DNA of 64,000 nt from Streptomyces sp. NRRL S-646 (GTDB taxonomy: Bacteria; Actinomycetota; Actinomycetes; Streptomycetales; Streptomycetaceae): assembly GCF_000720765.1 (NCBI RefSeq), contig NZ_JODC01000008.1:310001-374000 (forward strand), in the 5' to 3' direction. Within the stretch, counting starts at the first letter, position 1; every line of letters starts with the position of its first letter. Positions 15,503 through 24,255 of the stretch are shown here, piece by piece. The notes under the pieces are model-generated. The model ran no database searches, was not told where the DNA came from, and saw only the letters and a list, made by a program, of their open reading frames with translations. The position numbers and the translations under genes were made by a program.

Positions 15503-17374
15503 GTGAAAGACGCGGGCCTGTCGAATTCCCCCACGCCCGACCGCCGGTTCTTCGTGACGGACGAACAGCTGAGCGCAGAACTGAAGAAGTGGACGGGGAC
15601 GACGCCCGCGCTGCAGCCCGTCGGTGAACTCCTCGACCGGCACTGGGAAGCTGCGTTCGCCTATGCCCGGCTGTGCACCGACGGCGCCGCTTCGGCGGGA
15701 ATGCTCACGACCGCCGCATTCACGAGGCTCTTCGGCGAAACCCTGCGGCAGAACGGGCCCACCTCCGCGTGGCGGCCCCAACTCCTCGTCACCGTCCGCC
15801 GGATCGCCGCGGAGTGGGACAACGACCACCGACGGGAACACCTCCACCCCGAGCTGTGCACCGAGGGCGGAGACCGCGTCGCGGCCCGTCTGCTCCCGCC
15901 GTCCGACCGCCGCCTGCTGTCCGGGGCGTTCCAGCGGTTGCCCCAGTCGGCCCGCTGTCTGCTGTGGCATGTGGAGGTCGAGGCCGAGCCGCTGGGGATA
16001 CCCGCCGGCCTGCTGGGCATCGAGCAGGAGGACGCGCGCGTCGAACTGGAGCGGGCCCGCGAACGGCTGCGTGAGGAGTGCCTCCAGGTCCACCGGGAAC
16101 TCGCCCCCGAGCAGGAGTGCCGGCGCTATCTGCGAATGCTCGACGTGACCTACCGGCGCGGCGGAGTCGAGATCGACCCCGACCTCAACGCCCACCTCGC
16201 GGGCTGCAGGCACTGCAGCCCCACCGCCGACCAGCTGGCGCAGTTCAACCAGGGACTCGGCCTCGCGCTGGCCGAGGCGGTGCTCGGCTGGGGCGCGCGG
16301 GCCTACGTGGAGTCGCGGCTGGCCTCGTTGACCGAGGAGTCCGGCGCCCTCCCCCCGGAGGTCCCGGTCCCGCCGATCTCCGGCGAGCCGTTCGCTCCCA
16401 CTTACGCCCCCACCCACGCTCCTGGCACCGGCCCCAGACCCGGCGGCCGCTCCGCCGCCCGCCGCGCCGCCCACAAGGCCGCCCGGCACGCCGCGGCCCG
16501 CCGCCGCAATCTCGCCGCGGCCGTCGTGACGGTGAGCGGTCTGGTCGTCCTCCCGCTGGTCCTGTGGTCCGTCCTCGGCTCCGGCGACGGCACCACCACG
16601 GCCGACGGCGACCACCCCTCCGAGACCCCCGCCAGCGGCACGGGCACACCGTCCGCGGGCCCCTCCTGGGTCGGCACCAGCACGGGCTCCCAGGGCACCA
16701 TGCGCGGCAAACTGCACAACGCCGACTCCGGGCTGTGCGTCGCAGTCGTCGGCAAGAAGGCCGTCAAGGGAGCCGAGACCGAACTCGCCGACTGCTCCTC
16801 GGCATCCGTCCAGCAGTGGACGTACGAGACCGACGGCCGCCTGCGCAGTGCCGCGGACCCCGACCTGTGCCTGGACTCCCATCTCGGCTACTCGGTGCAG
16901 CTCGCCCCGTGCACGGGCGCCTCCGAACCGGGCGCCAGGAACATCCGCTACGACTTCACCCTGCAGGGCACCCTGGTGCCGCGCTGGAACCAGGACCTGG
17001 CCCTCACCCCCGCAGCAACCGACGGATCGGGCGCGCTGGTCGTCAAGACCCGCGACGACGGCACCGTCCAGCACTGGGCGTTCGACACGTCCAAGGCGGA
17101 CCTCCAGATGCAGGTGGTCAACTGGGACGCCGACAACAGCCCGACGCCCTCGCCGAAGGCCACTCCCAAGGCCGCGAAGACCCCGAGCCCCACGCCCACG
17201 CCGACCGCTGCTCCCACGACCGCGCAGCCGACGCCGACGAGCCCCTACCCCACGAGCCCCTACCCCACGAACCCCTACTGCTACTACAACCCGTCCTACT
17301 GCGGATGGGGCGGCTACGGCTCGGGCTCCGGGTACGGCAATGGTTATGGATACGGCGGTGGCGGCCACCGCTGA
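15503..17374 (+). CDS. Sigma-like / HxxxCxxC / transmembrane / ricin lectin fusion protein (paralogue 1)
   Basis: A 623-residue protein from GTG 15503 (GAGAGGA 8 nt upstream decides the start). Cytoplasmic part: residues about 20-200 resemble an ECF sigma factor, with a region-4-like segment from residue 146 (LPQSARCLLWHVEVEAEP, then LLGIEQEDARVELERARERL). Next is HLAGCRHC (H231, C235, C238), the HxxxCxxC pattern of zinc anti-sigma domains. A single membrane helix spans about 336-359. Outside is a ricin-type beta-trefoil region (about 399-530) with QQW and QHW motifs, then a Pro/Thr stretch and a Tyr/Gly-rich tail with two cysteines (CYYNPSYC). A second copy is at 37112. It may sense carbohydrate outside and signal inside (inference). 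It converges on the permease gene at 17384. Confidence 0.8.
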   Translation: MKDAGLSNSPTPDRRFFVTDEQLSAELKKWTGTTPALQPVGELLDRHWEAAFAYARLCTDGAASAGMLTTAAFTRLFGETLRQNGPTSAWRPQLLVTVRRIAAEWDNDHRREHLHPELCTEGGDRVAARLLPPSDRRLLSGAFQRLPQSARCLLWHVEVEAEPLGIPAGLLGIEQEDARVELERARERLREECLQVHRELAPEQECRRYLRMLDVTYRRGGVEIDPDLNAHLAGCRHCSPTADQLAQFNQGLGLALAEAVLGWGARAYVESRLASLTEESGALPPEVPVPPISGEPFAPTYAPTHAPGTGPRPGGRSAARRAAHKAARHAAARRRNLAAAVVTVSGLVVLPLVLWSVLGSGDGTTTADGDHPSETPASGTGTPSAGPSWVGTSTGSQGTMRGKLHNADSGLCVAVVGKKAVKGAETELADCSSASVQQWTYETDGRLRSAADPDLCLDSHLGYSVQLAPCTGASEPGARNIRYDFTLQGTLVPRWNQDLALTPAATDGSGALVVKTRDDGTVQHWAFDTSKADLQMQVVNWDADNSPTPSPKATPKAAKTPSPTPTPTAAPTTAQPTPTSPYPTSPYPTNPYCYYNPSYCGWGGYGSGSGYGNGYGYGGGGHR

Positions 17375-17383
17375 CCGGCAGGC

Positions 17384-18637
17384 TCAGCCGGCCACCTGGA
17401 GCGACAGCCACAGCGCCGCCACGGCCGCGACGAGCGCGGCCGGGGTGGCGAGCAGGCCGAGCCGGGTGAACTCCCCGAGCTGCACGTCCTGACCGTGCCG
17501 TTGCACGATGCGCCGCCACAGCAGCGTCGCCAGCGATCCCGCGTACGTCAGGTTCGGGCCGATGTTCACCCCGAGCAGCACCGCCAGCACCGCACCGGGC
17601 CCGGCAGCGGCGGTCAGCGGCAGCAGGACCAGCACCGCGGGCAGATTGTTGATCAGGTTCGCCAGTACGGCGGCCAGCGCGGCGATGCCCAGCAGCGCGA
17701 GCAAACCCGAGCCGCCGGGCAGCACATGGCCCAGCGCGTCGGCGAGCCCGTTGTCGACCACCGCCCGCACCACGATGCCGAGCGCCAGAACGAACGCCAG
17801 GAATGCCGGCGACGAGGCCCGCACCACCGACAGCGGCGTCGCCTTGCGCCGTACGAGCGCGCGGCCGGCCAGCACCAGCGCGCCCGCCGCGGCCACCCAT
17901 GCCGGGTCGATGCCGACCGCTGAGGCCACGACGAATCCGCCCAGCGTGCACCCGACGGTGACCAGCGCGAACAGCGGCAGCGCGGGTGTCTCGCCGGGTT
18001 CGGGGGAGTGGACGGACGCGGCCAGGTCGTCGTCGAAGAACCGCCGGAAAACCAGGTACTCGGCACCGATCGCGACCAGCCACGGCAGAGCCATCAGCGC
18101 CGCGAACCGGGTGAAGCTCAGCCCGCTCGCCTCGAACGCCAGCAGATTGGTGAGATTGGAGACGGGCAGCAGCAGCGAGGCCGTGTTCGACAGGTGGGCG
18201 CACGCATAGAGATGCGGCCTGGCCCGCACGCCCGCCCGGGCGGCGGTGGCGAGCACCACCGGCGTCAGCAGCACCACCGTGGCGTCCAGGCTGAGGACGG
18301 CCGTGATCGCCGAAGCCAGTACGAAGACCGCGACCAGAAGCCGCCCGGGAGAGCCCGCCGCCCGCCGGGCCATCCACGCCCCGCACGCCTGGAACAGGCC
18401 CTCCACATCACAGAAGTGGGCCAGCACCAGCACGGCGGCGAGGAAGCCGACGACGGGGCCGAGGCTGGCGGCCTCCTGACGGGCATGGTCCAGGGAGATC
18501 GCGCCGGTGACGATCACGATCCCCGCGGCCGGGACCGCCAGCACGGCCTCCGGCAGGCCCTTCGGGCGCAGTACCGCCCAGGCGAGAACCGCGACGAGCA
18601 GGGCGGCGGAGAGTATTTCGGCGAGCGCGGTGTTCAG
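17384..18637 (-). CDS. ArsB/NhaD-type (ion transporter superfamily) permease, probable CTG start
   Basis: A membrane protein of 417 residues if it starts at CTG 18637 (AAGGA 8 nt upstream; begins LNTALAEILSAALLVAVLAW), or 386 residues from GTG 18544, which removes the first membrane helix and has no usable ribosome site. The frame is open only back to a stop at 18659. It has about eleven hydrophobic segments with FLAAVLVLAHFCDVEGLFQA, SLDATVVLLTPVVLATA and LANLINNLPAVLVLLPL, typical of the ArsB/SLC13 arsenite or anion transporters. No ars genes are adjacent, so the substrate is uncertain. Confidence 0.85.
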   Translation of the reverse strand: MNTALAEILSAALLVAVLAWAVLRPKGLPEAVLAVPAAGIVIVTGAISLDHARQEAASLGPVVGFLAAVLVLAHFCDVEGLFQACGAWMARRAAGSPGRLLVAVFVLASAITAVLSLDATVVLLTPVVLATAARAGVRARPHLYACAHLSNTASLLLPVSNLTNLLAFEASGLSFTRFAALMALPWLVAIGAEYLVFRRFFDDDLAASVHSPEPGETPALPLFALVTVGCTLGGFVVASAVGIDPAWVAAAGALVLAGRALVRRKATPLSVVRASSPAFLAFVLALGIVVRAVVDNGLADALGHVLPGGSGLLALLGIAALAAVLANLINNLPAVLVLLPLTAAAGPGAVLAVLLGVNIGPNLTYAGSLATLLWRRIVQRHGQDVQLGEFTRLGLLATPAALVAAVAALWLSLQVAG

Positions 18638-18720
18638 AGCAGGGTCCTTCAGGGCGGATCAACGCGGGAGCCTCAATGAAAACAGGTCACGGTAAGAGGT
18701 CCGCCGGGGGCCCTGTCCGC

Positions 18721-19404
18721 TCAGGGGCCGGTGCCCGGGCTGAACACCGTCAGGAACACCGAGGACGCGTTGCCGGACACGGGGACCTGACCGCCCTTCC
18801 ACGCCACCGTGAGATGGTCCCGCTCGTCGGGCGGCGTCACCAGCAGCGAGGCGGGGGTGGCCGGGTGGGCTCCGCTGACCTCCGGGTTGGAGAACGTCAA
18901 CCCTGCCCAGGCACTCTTGCCCGGCGCCAACGTCACCGTCGTGGGACTGCCCGAGGAGCGCTTCGGGTCCGGGCCCAGCTGCCGGCCCGACGCATCCACG
19001 AACGCGGCACCCGGATAGCCGCGCACCGTGCAGGTGCGGGAAGAGGCGTTGGTCAGGACGACCGGGAAGTTCTCCTGCCCGGCACCGGGGTCGTTCCGCC
19101 CGACGGTCGCCCGCAGTTCCGAGGTGTGACAGCGGCCTCCCGTGGTGCCGGCCTGCGTGGACTGCGCCGGCGACGCGGTCAGGGTGGCCTCGCCGGGAGC
19201 GGTGTTCGACGCGGAGGCGGACGCGCTCGCCGAGTCGGTGCTGTGGTGGCCGCCGGTGGCGGGTGCGGCCGTACCGGGCAGCGTCGTCGGAGCGCTCGCC
19301 GCGCCGCCGTCGCCGCTGCTGCCGCAGGCTGTCAGCAGACCGAGCACCGCGACCGCACTCGCGAGCAGGGCCGCCCGGTGGACGGAGGGGGACTTCTTCG
19401 CCAT
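18721..19404 (-). CDS. DUF4232 lipoprotein
   Basis: A 227-residue protein starting at ATG 19404 behind GAGGCAC. The signal peptide ends in the lipobox LLTAC, with Cys near residue 27 as the lipidation site. A Ser/Ala/Thr/Gly linker follows (about residues 28-90). The C-terminal domain (about 92-227) begins RCHTSELRATVGRNDPGAGQ and includes FPVVLTNASSRTCTVRGYPG, the diagnostic DUF4232 pattern with paired cysteines. DUF4232 proteins are common cell-surface lipoproteins of actinobacteria with no known activity. The gene is on the same strand as the kinase at 19533, which may be cotranscribed, and 83 bp from the permease. Confidence 0.88.
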   Translation of the reverse strand: MAKKSPSVHRAALLASAVAVLGLLTACGSSGDGGAASAPTTLPGTAAPATGGHHSTDSASASASASNTAPGEATLTASPAQSTQAGTTGGRCHTSELRATVGRNDPGAGQENFPVVLTNASSRTCTVRGYPGAAFVDASGRQLGPDPKRSSGSPTTVTLAPGKSAWAGLTFSNPEVSGAHPATPASLLVTPPDERDHLTVAWKGGQVPVSGNASSVFLTVFSPGTGP

Positions 19405-19532
19405 GTGCCTCAACACTCCCGGTGATTCCTCGAACACGTCGTGGCGTGTACGTACGGCGCTCTGTGCCCCGTCATGCAGGTCCGATGCGCGCGGGGACGA
19501 AAAAGTTCGCGCGCGGGCCCGAGTGTTCCGCG

Positions 19533-20894
19533 TCAGCTTCCGATGCGCACGGAGGCCAGGACGCGGTCGGTCGCCGGCTTCCGGCCACTCTGCCGGATCT
19601 GCACGTACACCCGAGTCTGCGCGCCGCCGTCCGCCGGGGCGAGTGCTGCCTCCGTGACCGAACCGCCGCCCGGGCAGCCGTTCCAGGTGCGGACTCTGCC
19701 GTGCCAGTCGGTGCCGGTGTAGGCGCGGGCGCCGTCGTAGTGGCAGCCGGGGTGGGTGAGGGCGTTCACCGCGCCCGTGAGGTCGCCGTGCTCGCTCAGG
19801 CCCACCAGCACGCCGTTCACCTCGGCCGTCAGGTCCTGCCACGCGGTCAGGCGGTCCGCGACGGCGAACCCGGGCTCGCGGCCGGACGGCAGGCCGAGCG
19901 CCCGCGGATCCCAGCCCGAGTCGCGCACCTGCCGGTCCCAGCCGCGGGGAACCTCGGCGACGACCCTGCCGGTCGTGTCCGAGACCCGCACGTCCGTGGC
20001 GGGTGACTGTCGGTTGACCAGCGCCAGTGTCACTCCGACGGCCGCGACCACGGTCACGGCGCCCGTCAGGGTGAGGGCCCTCCGGTGTCTTCGGGGCCGG
20101 TGACCGGAGACGGCGAGCCGTTCCAGCTCCTGAGCGAAGGCCTCGGCATCGGGCCAGCGGCGTCTGCGGTCCGGCGCCAGCGCCCGCATCAGGGCCCGCC
20201 GGACGGCAGGAGCCAGATCCGGTCGCAGCCGGTCAGGCCGTACCACCCTGCCCGGCTCACCCGGAACCGCGCCGGTGACCAGGTGGTAGGCGACCGCGCC
20301 CAGGCTGTACACATCGGCCCGGGCGTCGATGCCCACGCCGGGTTCGGCCTGCTCGGGCGGCCGGTATCCCGCCGAACCGGCGGCCTGCGTGAGCCCGGAC
20401 GCCTGCGCGAGGCTCTTGGCAAGACCGAGGTCGGCGAGCAGCACCCGCGACCCGCCGTCGGGGGAGGAGCACAGCAGCACGTTGCTCGGCTTGATGTCCC
20501 GGTGCACGATCCCCGCCGCATGCAGCGCGGCCGCGCCACGGGCGGCCAGCGCCGTCAGCCGCAGCGCCTCCGGCACCGGCAATGCACCGCCGGCCGGCAG
20601 ATCGGCGAGGGTGCCGCCGTCGGCGTACTCCATCACGAAGTACGGCCTGCCGTCCGGGAGTTCACCGATGTCGTAGACCTGCACCACCCGGTCCGAACCC
20701 GCCCTGCGCAGCATCCGCGCCTCGGCCAGGAACCGCTCCCGCACATCGAGCCGGTGGGACCAGTTGTCGGCGAGGACCTTGACCGCCACCAGCGCGTCGA
20801 GCTCGTCGTCATGGGCCAGCCAGACCGTGCCGAACGCGCCCGTACCCAGGCGCCGTTCGAGGCGGTAGCGGCCGATCCGCTCGACGGAATGCAT
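19533..20894 (-). CDS. Membrane Ser/Thr protein kinase (PknB-like)
   Basis: A 453-residue kinase from ATG 20894. Kinase domain residues about 6-262: glycine loop LGTGAFGTV, VAVKVL (K39), catalytic loop HRDIKPSNVLL (D133, K135), and DLG (D155) in place of DFG, then the APE equivalent RPPEQA. One membrane helix spans about 273-293 after a basic RPRRHRR stop. The extracellular C-terminal domain of about 155 residues has two cysteines (HPGC, NGCPGG) and no PASTA repeats; I do not recognise it. It is divergent from a sigma factor gene with only 19 bp between start codons, so the two promoters must overlap coding sequence. Confidence 0.92.
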   Translation of the reverse strand: MHSVERIGRYRLERRLGTGAFGTVWLAHDDELDALVAVKVLADNWSHRLDVRERFLAEARMLRRAGSDRVVQVYDIGELPDGRPYFVMEYADGGTLADLPAGGALPVPEALRLTALAARGAAALHAAGIVHRDIKPSNVLLCSSPDGGSRVLLADLGLAKSLAQASGLTQAAGSAGYRPPEQAEPGVGIDARADVYSLGAVAYHLVTGAVPGEPGRVVRPDRLRPDLAPAVRRALMRALAPDRRRRWPDAEAFAQELERLAVSGHRPRRHRRALTLTGAVTVVAAVGVTLALVNRQSPATDVRVSDTTGRVVAEVPRGWDRQVRDSGWDPRALGLPSGREPGFAVADRLTAWQDLTAEVNGVLVGLSEHGDLTGAVNALTHPGCHYDGARAYTGTDWHGRVRTWNGCPGGGSVTEAALAPADGGAQTRVYVQIRQSGRKPATDRVLASVRIGS

Positions 20895-20913
20895 ACGACT
20901 ATCATGCCTGGAC

Positions 20914-21483
20914 GTGGATCGTTTCCGAGGAGAGCCCCAGGTCGCGCCCACCGAGGACCTGGCCCGCAGCGCCGCGGCGGGCGACCCGGCGGCGCTGGAG
21001 GAGCTGCTCCAGGCGATCAGGCCCGAGATCGTCCGCCGCTGCGGCCGGTTCCTGCCCTGCCGCGAGGACGCGGAGGAGGCCGCCCAGGACGTCCTGCTCC
21101 AGGTCGCCCGGAAGATCTCCACCTTCCAGGGCCGCAGCCGCTTCAGCACCTGGCTCTACACGGTCGTCGCCAACTGCTGCCGCCAGAAGTACCGCGAACT
21201 CAAGCGGCGCTCGGCCGAAGAGCCGGCCCCGATCGACGCGGGCGAGCTCGCCGACCCGCGCACGACCAGCGTCATCGCCGGCTCCCGCCTCGACCTGCTG
21301 GAGGCACTGGACCGCCTGGAGCGCGAGCACCCCCAACTCGTCGAGCCGCTGGTCTACCGCGACATCTGCCAGCTCGACTACGCCGAGGCAGCCGAGCGCA
21401 CCGGCATCCCGCTGGGCACCTTCAAGTCCCGCCTTCACGAGGCCCGCAAACACATCAGACCCTGGCTGACGGAAGCGCCCTGA
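20914..21483 (+). CDS. RNA polymerase sigma factor, sigma-70 (ECF-like) family
   Basis: A 189-residue sigma factor from GTG 20914. Region 2 spans about residues 20-85, with CREDAEEAAQDVLLQVARKI and the promoter-melting segment FSTWLYTVVANCCRQKYREL. Region 4 spans about 125-180, with YRDICQLDYAEAAERTGIPL and GTFKSRLHEARKHIR. No anti-sigma gene is adjacent; a membrane kinase is divergent 19 bp away and could control it by phosphorylation (inference). There is no ribosome site before the GTG, so translation may be leaderless. It is followed by copy D of the dispersed element and converges on a SpoIIE phosphatase. Confidence 0.9.
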   Translation: MDRFRGEPQVAPTEDLARSAAAGDPAALEELLQAIRPEIVRRCGRFLPCREDAEEAAQDVLLQVARKISTFQGRSRFSTWLYTVVANCCRQKYRELKRRSAEEPAPIDAGELADPRTTSVIAGSRLDLLEALDRLEREHPQLVEPLVYRDICQLDYAEAAERTGIPLGTFKSRLHEARKHIRPWLTEAP

Positions 21484-21510
21484 GCGGGGCGGGCGAAATC
21501 CGGGGGGTGC

Positions 21511-21626
21511 GGCAGCGCCCCTGAAGGGGCGCGGGGCTGTGTCGATATGCGGCTCCGCCGCGTGGGCGCGACCAGCCACAACGAAGCCGCAGCCGCAATA
21601 CAACCCATCACCGCAGCCCGGGAGCG
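21511..21626. repeat. Dispersed intergenic element, copy D
   Basis: The most complete copy: GCGCCCCTGAAGGGGCGC (21515-21532) forms a hairpin, followed by GGGGCTGTGTCGATATGCGG, CTCCGCCGC and GTGGGCGCGACCAGCCAC. It ends with GGAGCG against the SpoIIE phosphatase stop (TTA at 21627). Lies between convergent genes. Confidence 0.88.
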
Positions 21627-23999
21627 TTACTCCTCGAGCAGCCCGATCTCCGCCCAGATAGTCTTCCCGTCGGCCGTATGCCGGCTCCCCCACCGCTGCG
21701 TGAGCTGAGCAACCAGCAGCAACCCCCGCCCGCCCTCGTCCCACGTCTTCGCACGGCGCAGATGCGGCGCCGTGTGGCTGGTGTCCGACACCTCGCAGAT
21801 CAGCGTGGCCTCGTCGTGGATCAGCCGCAGCCGGATCGGGTGCGCGCCGTAGCGGATCGCGTTCGTGACGAGCTCGCTCACCACCAGCTCGGCGGTGAAC
21901 CCCGCGTCCTGCAGCCCCCAGGTGTCCAGCTGCTCGACGACCTGCTTGCGGATCGGCGCGACCAGCGCCGGATCGGCGGGGATGTGCCAGGTCGCCACCT
22001 GCGAGGCCGGCAGCCCACGGGTACGGGCCAGCAGCAGGGCCACGTCGTCCAGGGCACCGCCCGAGGGCAGCAGGGCGTGCAGCACCCGGTCGCAGGTCTC
22101 GTCCAGCGAGTCGGAGTACGTCTCCAGCGCGTCGCACAGCATCTGGTGGCTGGCGTCGACGTCCCGATCGCGGGTCTCGATCAGCCCGTCCGTGTAGAAC
22201 GTCAGCACGCTGCCCTCACGCAGGTCCAGCTCGGCCGACTCGAACGGCAGCCCGCCCAGCCCCAGTGGCGGCCCGGCCGGCAGGTCCACCTGTTGCGGAA
22301 CGCCGCCCGGCGGCACCACGACCGGCGGCGGATGCCCGGCCCGGGCCAGCGTGCAGCGCCGCGACACCGGGTCGTAGACCGCGTACAGGCAGGTGGCGCC
22401 GACCTCGCCCGGGCTGCCGTCGTTGCCGGCCTCCGCGGACAGCCGGACGACCAGGTCGTCCAGGTGGGTCAGCAGCTCGTCGGGGGCGAGGTCTATGTCG
22501 GCGAGGGTGCGCACGGCGGTGCGCAGCCGCCCCATGGTGGCCGAGGCCTGGATGCCGTGCCCGACGACGTCCCCGACGACCATGGCGACCCGCATCCCCG
22601 ACAGCGGGATCACGTCGAACCAGTCACCGCCCACACCCGCCCGGGCCGCGGGCAGATAGCGCGAGGCGGCATCCACGGCGGCGGTGCGCGGCAGTGAGCG
22701 GGGCAGCAGGCTGCGCTGCAGGGCGAGGGCGGTCTCGCGTTCGCGGGAGAAGCGGCGGGCGTTGTCGATGCAGACGGCGGCCCGTGTGGTGATCTCCTCG
22801 GCCAGCAGCACGTCGTCCGCGGAGAAGGGGTCCGGCCGCCGGAACCGGGTGAGGACCGCGACACCGAGGGTCTGGCCGCGGGCCCGGATCGGCACGGACA
22901 TCGTGGAGTGGATGCCGTACTCCTTGACCCGGTCGGCGCGTGTCTTGTGCCAGCTGAGCCACTGGTCGAGTGCACCCGAGGAGACGGACGCGACGATCGT
23001 GCGGCCCGCGACCAGCGAGTCGGCCTGGGGAGAGCCGGCGGGGTACTGCTCCAGCTGCCCGGGCTGGAGGACCGCCTCGGGCGTGCCCGGATTGACCGAG
23101 AGGTGCGCGGCGCGGCGCAGTCCGATGGGGGCGGTCAGGCTGAGCGGGGGCTCGCCGCCATGCTCCTGGAGGTCCAGCAGGTCGACGCTGACCAGGTCGG
23201 CCAGGGCGGGCACGAGAACGTCCGCGAGCTCCTGCGTCGTACGGGTGACGTCGAGAGTGGATCCGATGCGCACACTCGCCTCGTTGACCAGCTGCAGCCG
23301 CTCCCGGGCGAGGTAGTTGTCGGTGAAGTCGTGCGCCGCGAGGCACACGCCCCGCACCCGCCCCTCGGCGTCCTTGAGCGGCGCCAACCGGGCCAGCCAG
23401 GCGTGCGCGCTGTCCTCGCCGCCGGTGCGCATGTACGTCTGGACGTCCAGCGGGCGCCCGGTGGTGAGCACCTGCACCATGTGTGCCTCGAGTTCCTCGC
23501 TCTGCGGCTTGCCGCCGATCTCGGCCAGGCGAAGCCCCCGCACGCGTTCCTCGGGCAGGCCGATCACATCGGCCATGGCGTCGTTGACCCTTCTCAGCCG
23601 CAGCCGTTCGTCGTACACGGCGACCGCGCAGGGCGACTGGGTGAGCGCCGCACTGGTCAGCGGGTCGTCGGGCGAGTGCGGGGTGCCTCGGTCCAGCGGG
23701 GTGAACAGGAGCCACCGGCCGGGATTCTCGTTCCGCGACGGACGATGGTGGGCGAGCAGCCAGACGGAGACCTCGTGGCCGTCGCGGTGGCGCAGTGCGA
23801 CGGTGCCGTCCCAGCGGGACCCGGCAGGCGCCAGGACATCCTTGTCGACCAGCAGGTTTCGGCCGGGACGGCCCACCACCTCGGCGACCGGCCAGCCCAG
23901 CAGCCGCTCCGCGCCCGCGTTCCACTCGAGAAGCGTGCCGGATTCATCGATGACAGCCCGCGCCGTCGCGGCATCGTCGAACAGATACTCCGGGCTCAT
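21627..23999 (-). CDS. PAS-PAS-GAF-SpoIIE phosphatase-HATPase regulatory protein
   Basis: A 790-residue soluble signalling protein from ATG 23999 (GGAG 9 nt upstream; a 15-codon longer form lacks a ribosome site). Order: PAS 1 (about 1-110, LLEWNAGAERLLGWPVAEVV), PAS 2 (about 115-235, RLRRVNDAMADVIGLPEERV), GAF (about 255-430), PP2C/SpoIIE phosphatase (about 440-640, GVGGDWFDVIPLSG, VVGDVVGHG, LTFYTDGLIE) and an RsbW-like ATPase (about 650-790, ELVVSELVTNAIRYG, DEGGRGLLLVAQL). Such proteins dephosphorylate STAS anti-anti-sigma factors and may also bind or phosphorylate them, linking redox or ligand signals to alternative sigma factors. A STAS gene lies at 44404 and a second SpoIIE phosphatase at 58018. 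Confidence 0.93.
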   Translation of the reverse strand: MSPEYLFDDAATARAVIDESGTLLEWNAGAERLLGWPVAEVVGRPGRNLLVDKDVLAPAGSRWDGTVALRHRDGHEVSVWLLAHHRPSRNENPGRWLLFTPLDRGTPHSPDDPLTSAALTQSPCAVAVYDERLRLRRVNDAMADVIGLPEERVRGLRLAEIGGKPQSEELEAHMVQVLTTGRPLDVQTYMRTGGEDSAHAWLARLAPLKDAEGRVRGVCLAAHDFTDNYLARERLQLVNEASVRIGSTLDVTRTTQELADVLVPALADLVSVDLLDLQEHGGEPPLSLTAPIGLRRAAHLSVNPGTPEAVLQPGQLEQYPAGSPQADSLVAGRTIVASVSSGALDQWLSWHKTRADRVKEYGIHSTMSVPIRARGQTLGVAVLTRFRRPDPFSADDVLLAEEITTRAAVCIDNARRFSRERETALALQRSLLPRSLPRTAAVDAASRYLPAARAGVGGDWFDVIPLSGMRVAMVVGDVVGHGIQASATMGRLRTAVRTLADIDLAPDELLTHLDDLVVRLSAEAGNDGSPGEVGATCLYAVYDPVSRRCTLARAGHPPPVVVPPGGVPQQVDLPAGPPLGLGGLPFESAELDLREGSVLTFYTDGLIETRDRDVDASHQMLCDALETYSDSLDETCDRVLHALLPSGGALDDVALLLARTRGLPASQVATWHIPADPALVAPIRKQVVEQLDTWGLQDAGFTAELVVSELVTNAIRYGAHPIRLRLIHDEATLICEVSDTSHTAPHLRRAKTWDEGGRGLLLVAQLTQRWGSRHTADGKTIWAEIGLLEE

Positions 24000-24255
24000 C
24001 GTCGCCACTCCATCGCGAACACTCACAGTGAACCGCCGGGTCACTTGAGTTTCCAGCCTAGTCCGTCGGCGAGCCGCCCGGACGGGAACCCCCTTGGGCG
24101 CGCGGCGGGCCGGTCAAGGGGCAATTCCGGCCGTTGTGACCCGTGGGACAGAAGGAGGCTCCCGCACCCTTGACGGCCGTGTGTGGCGTCACGTCAGAAT
24201 CTGTTTGTTCACGATCAGTTGTGAGTACTTCTGGGCCCTGACGAGGGGAGCCGCC

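Noticed and set aside
15257..17368. A 703-codon minus-strand frame over the ricin-fusion gene
   Set aside because: Compositional shadow; the plus-strand protein has clear domains and a ribosome site.
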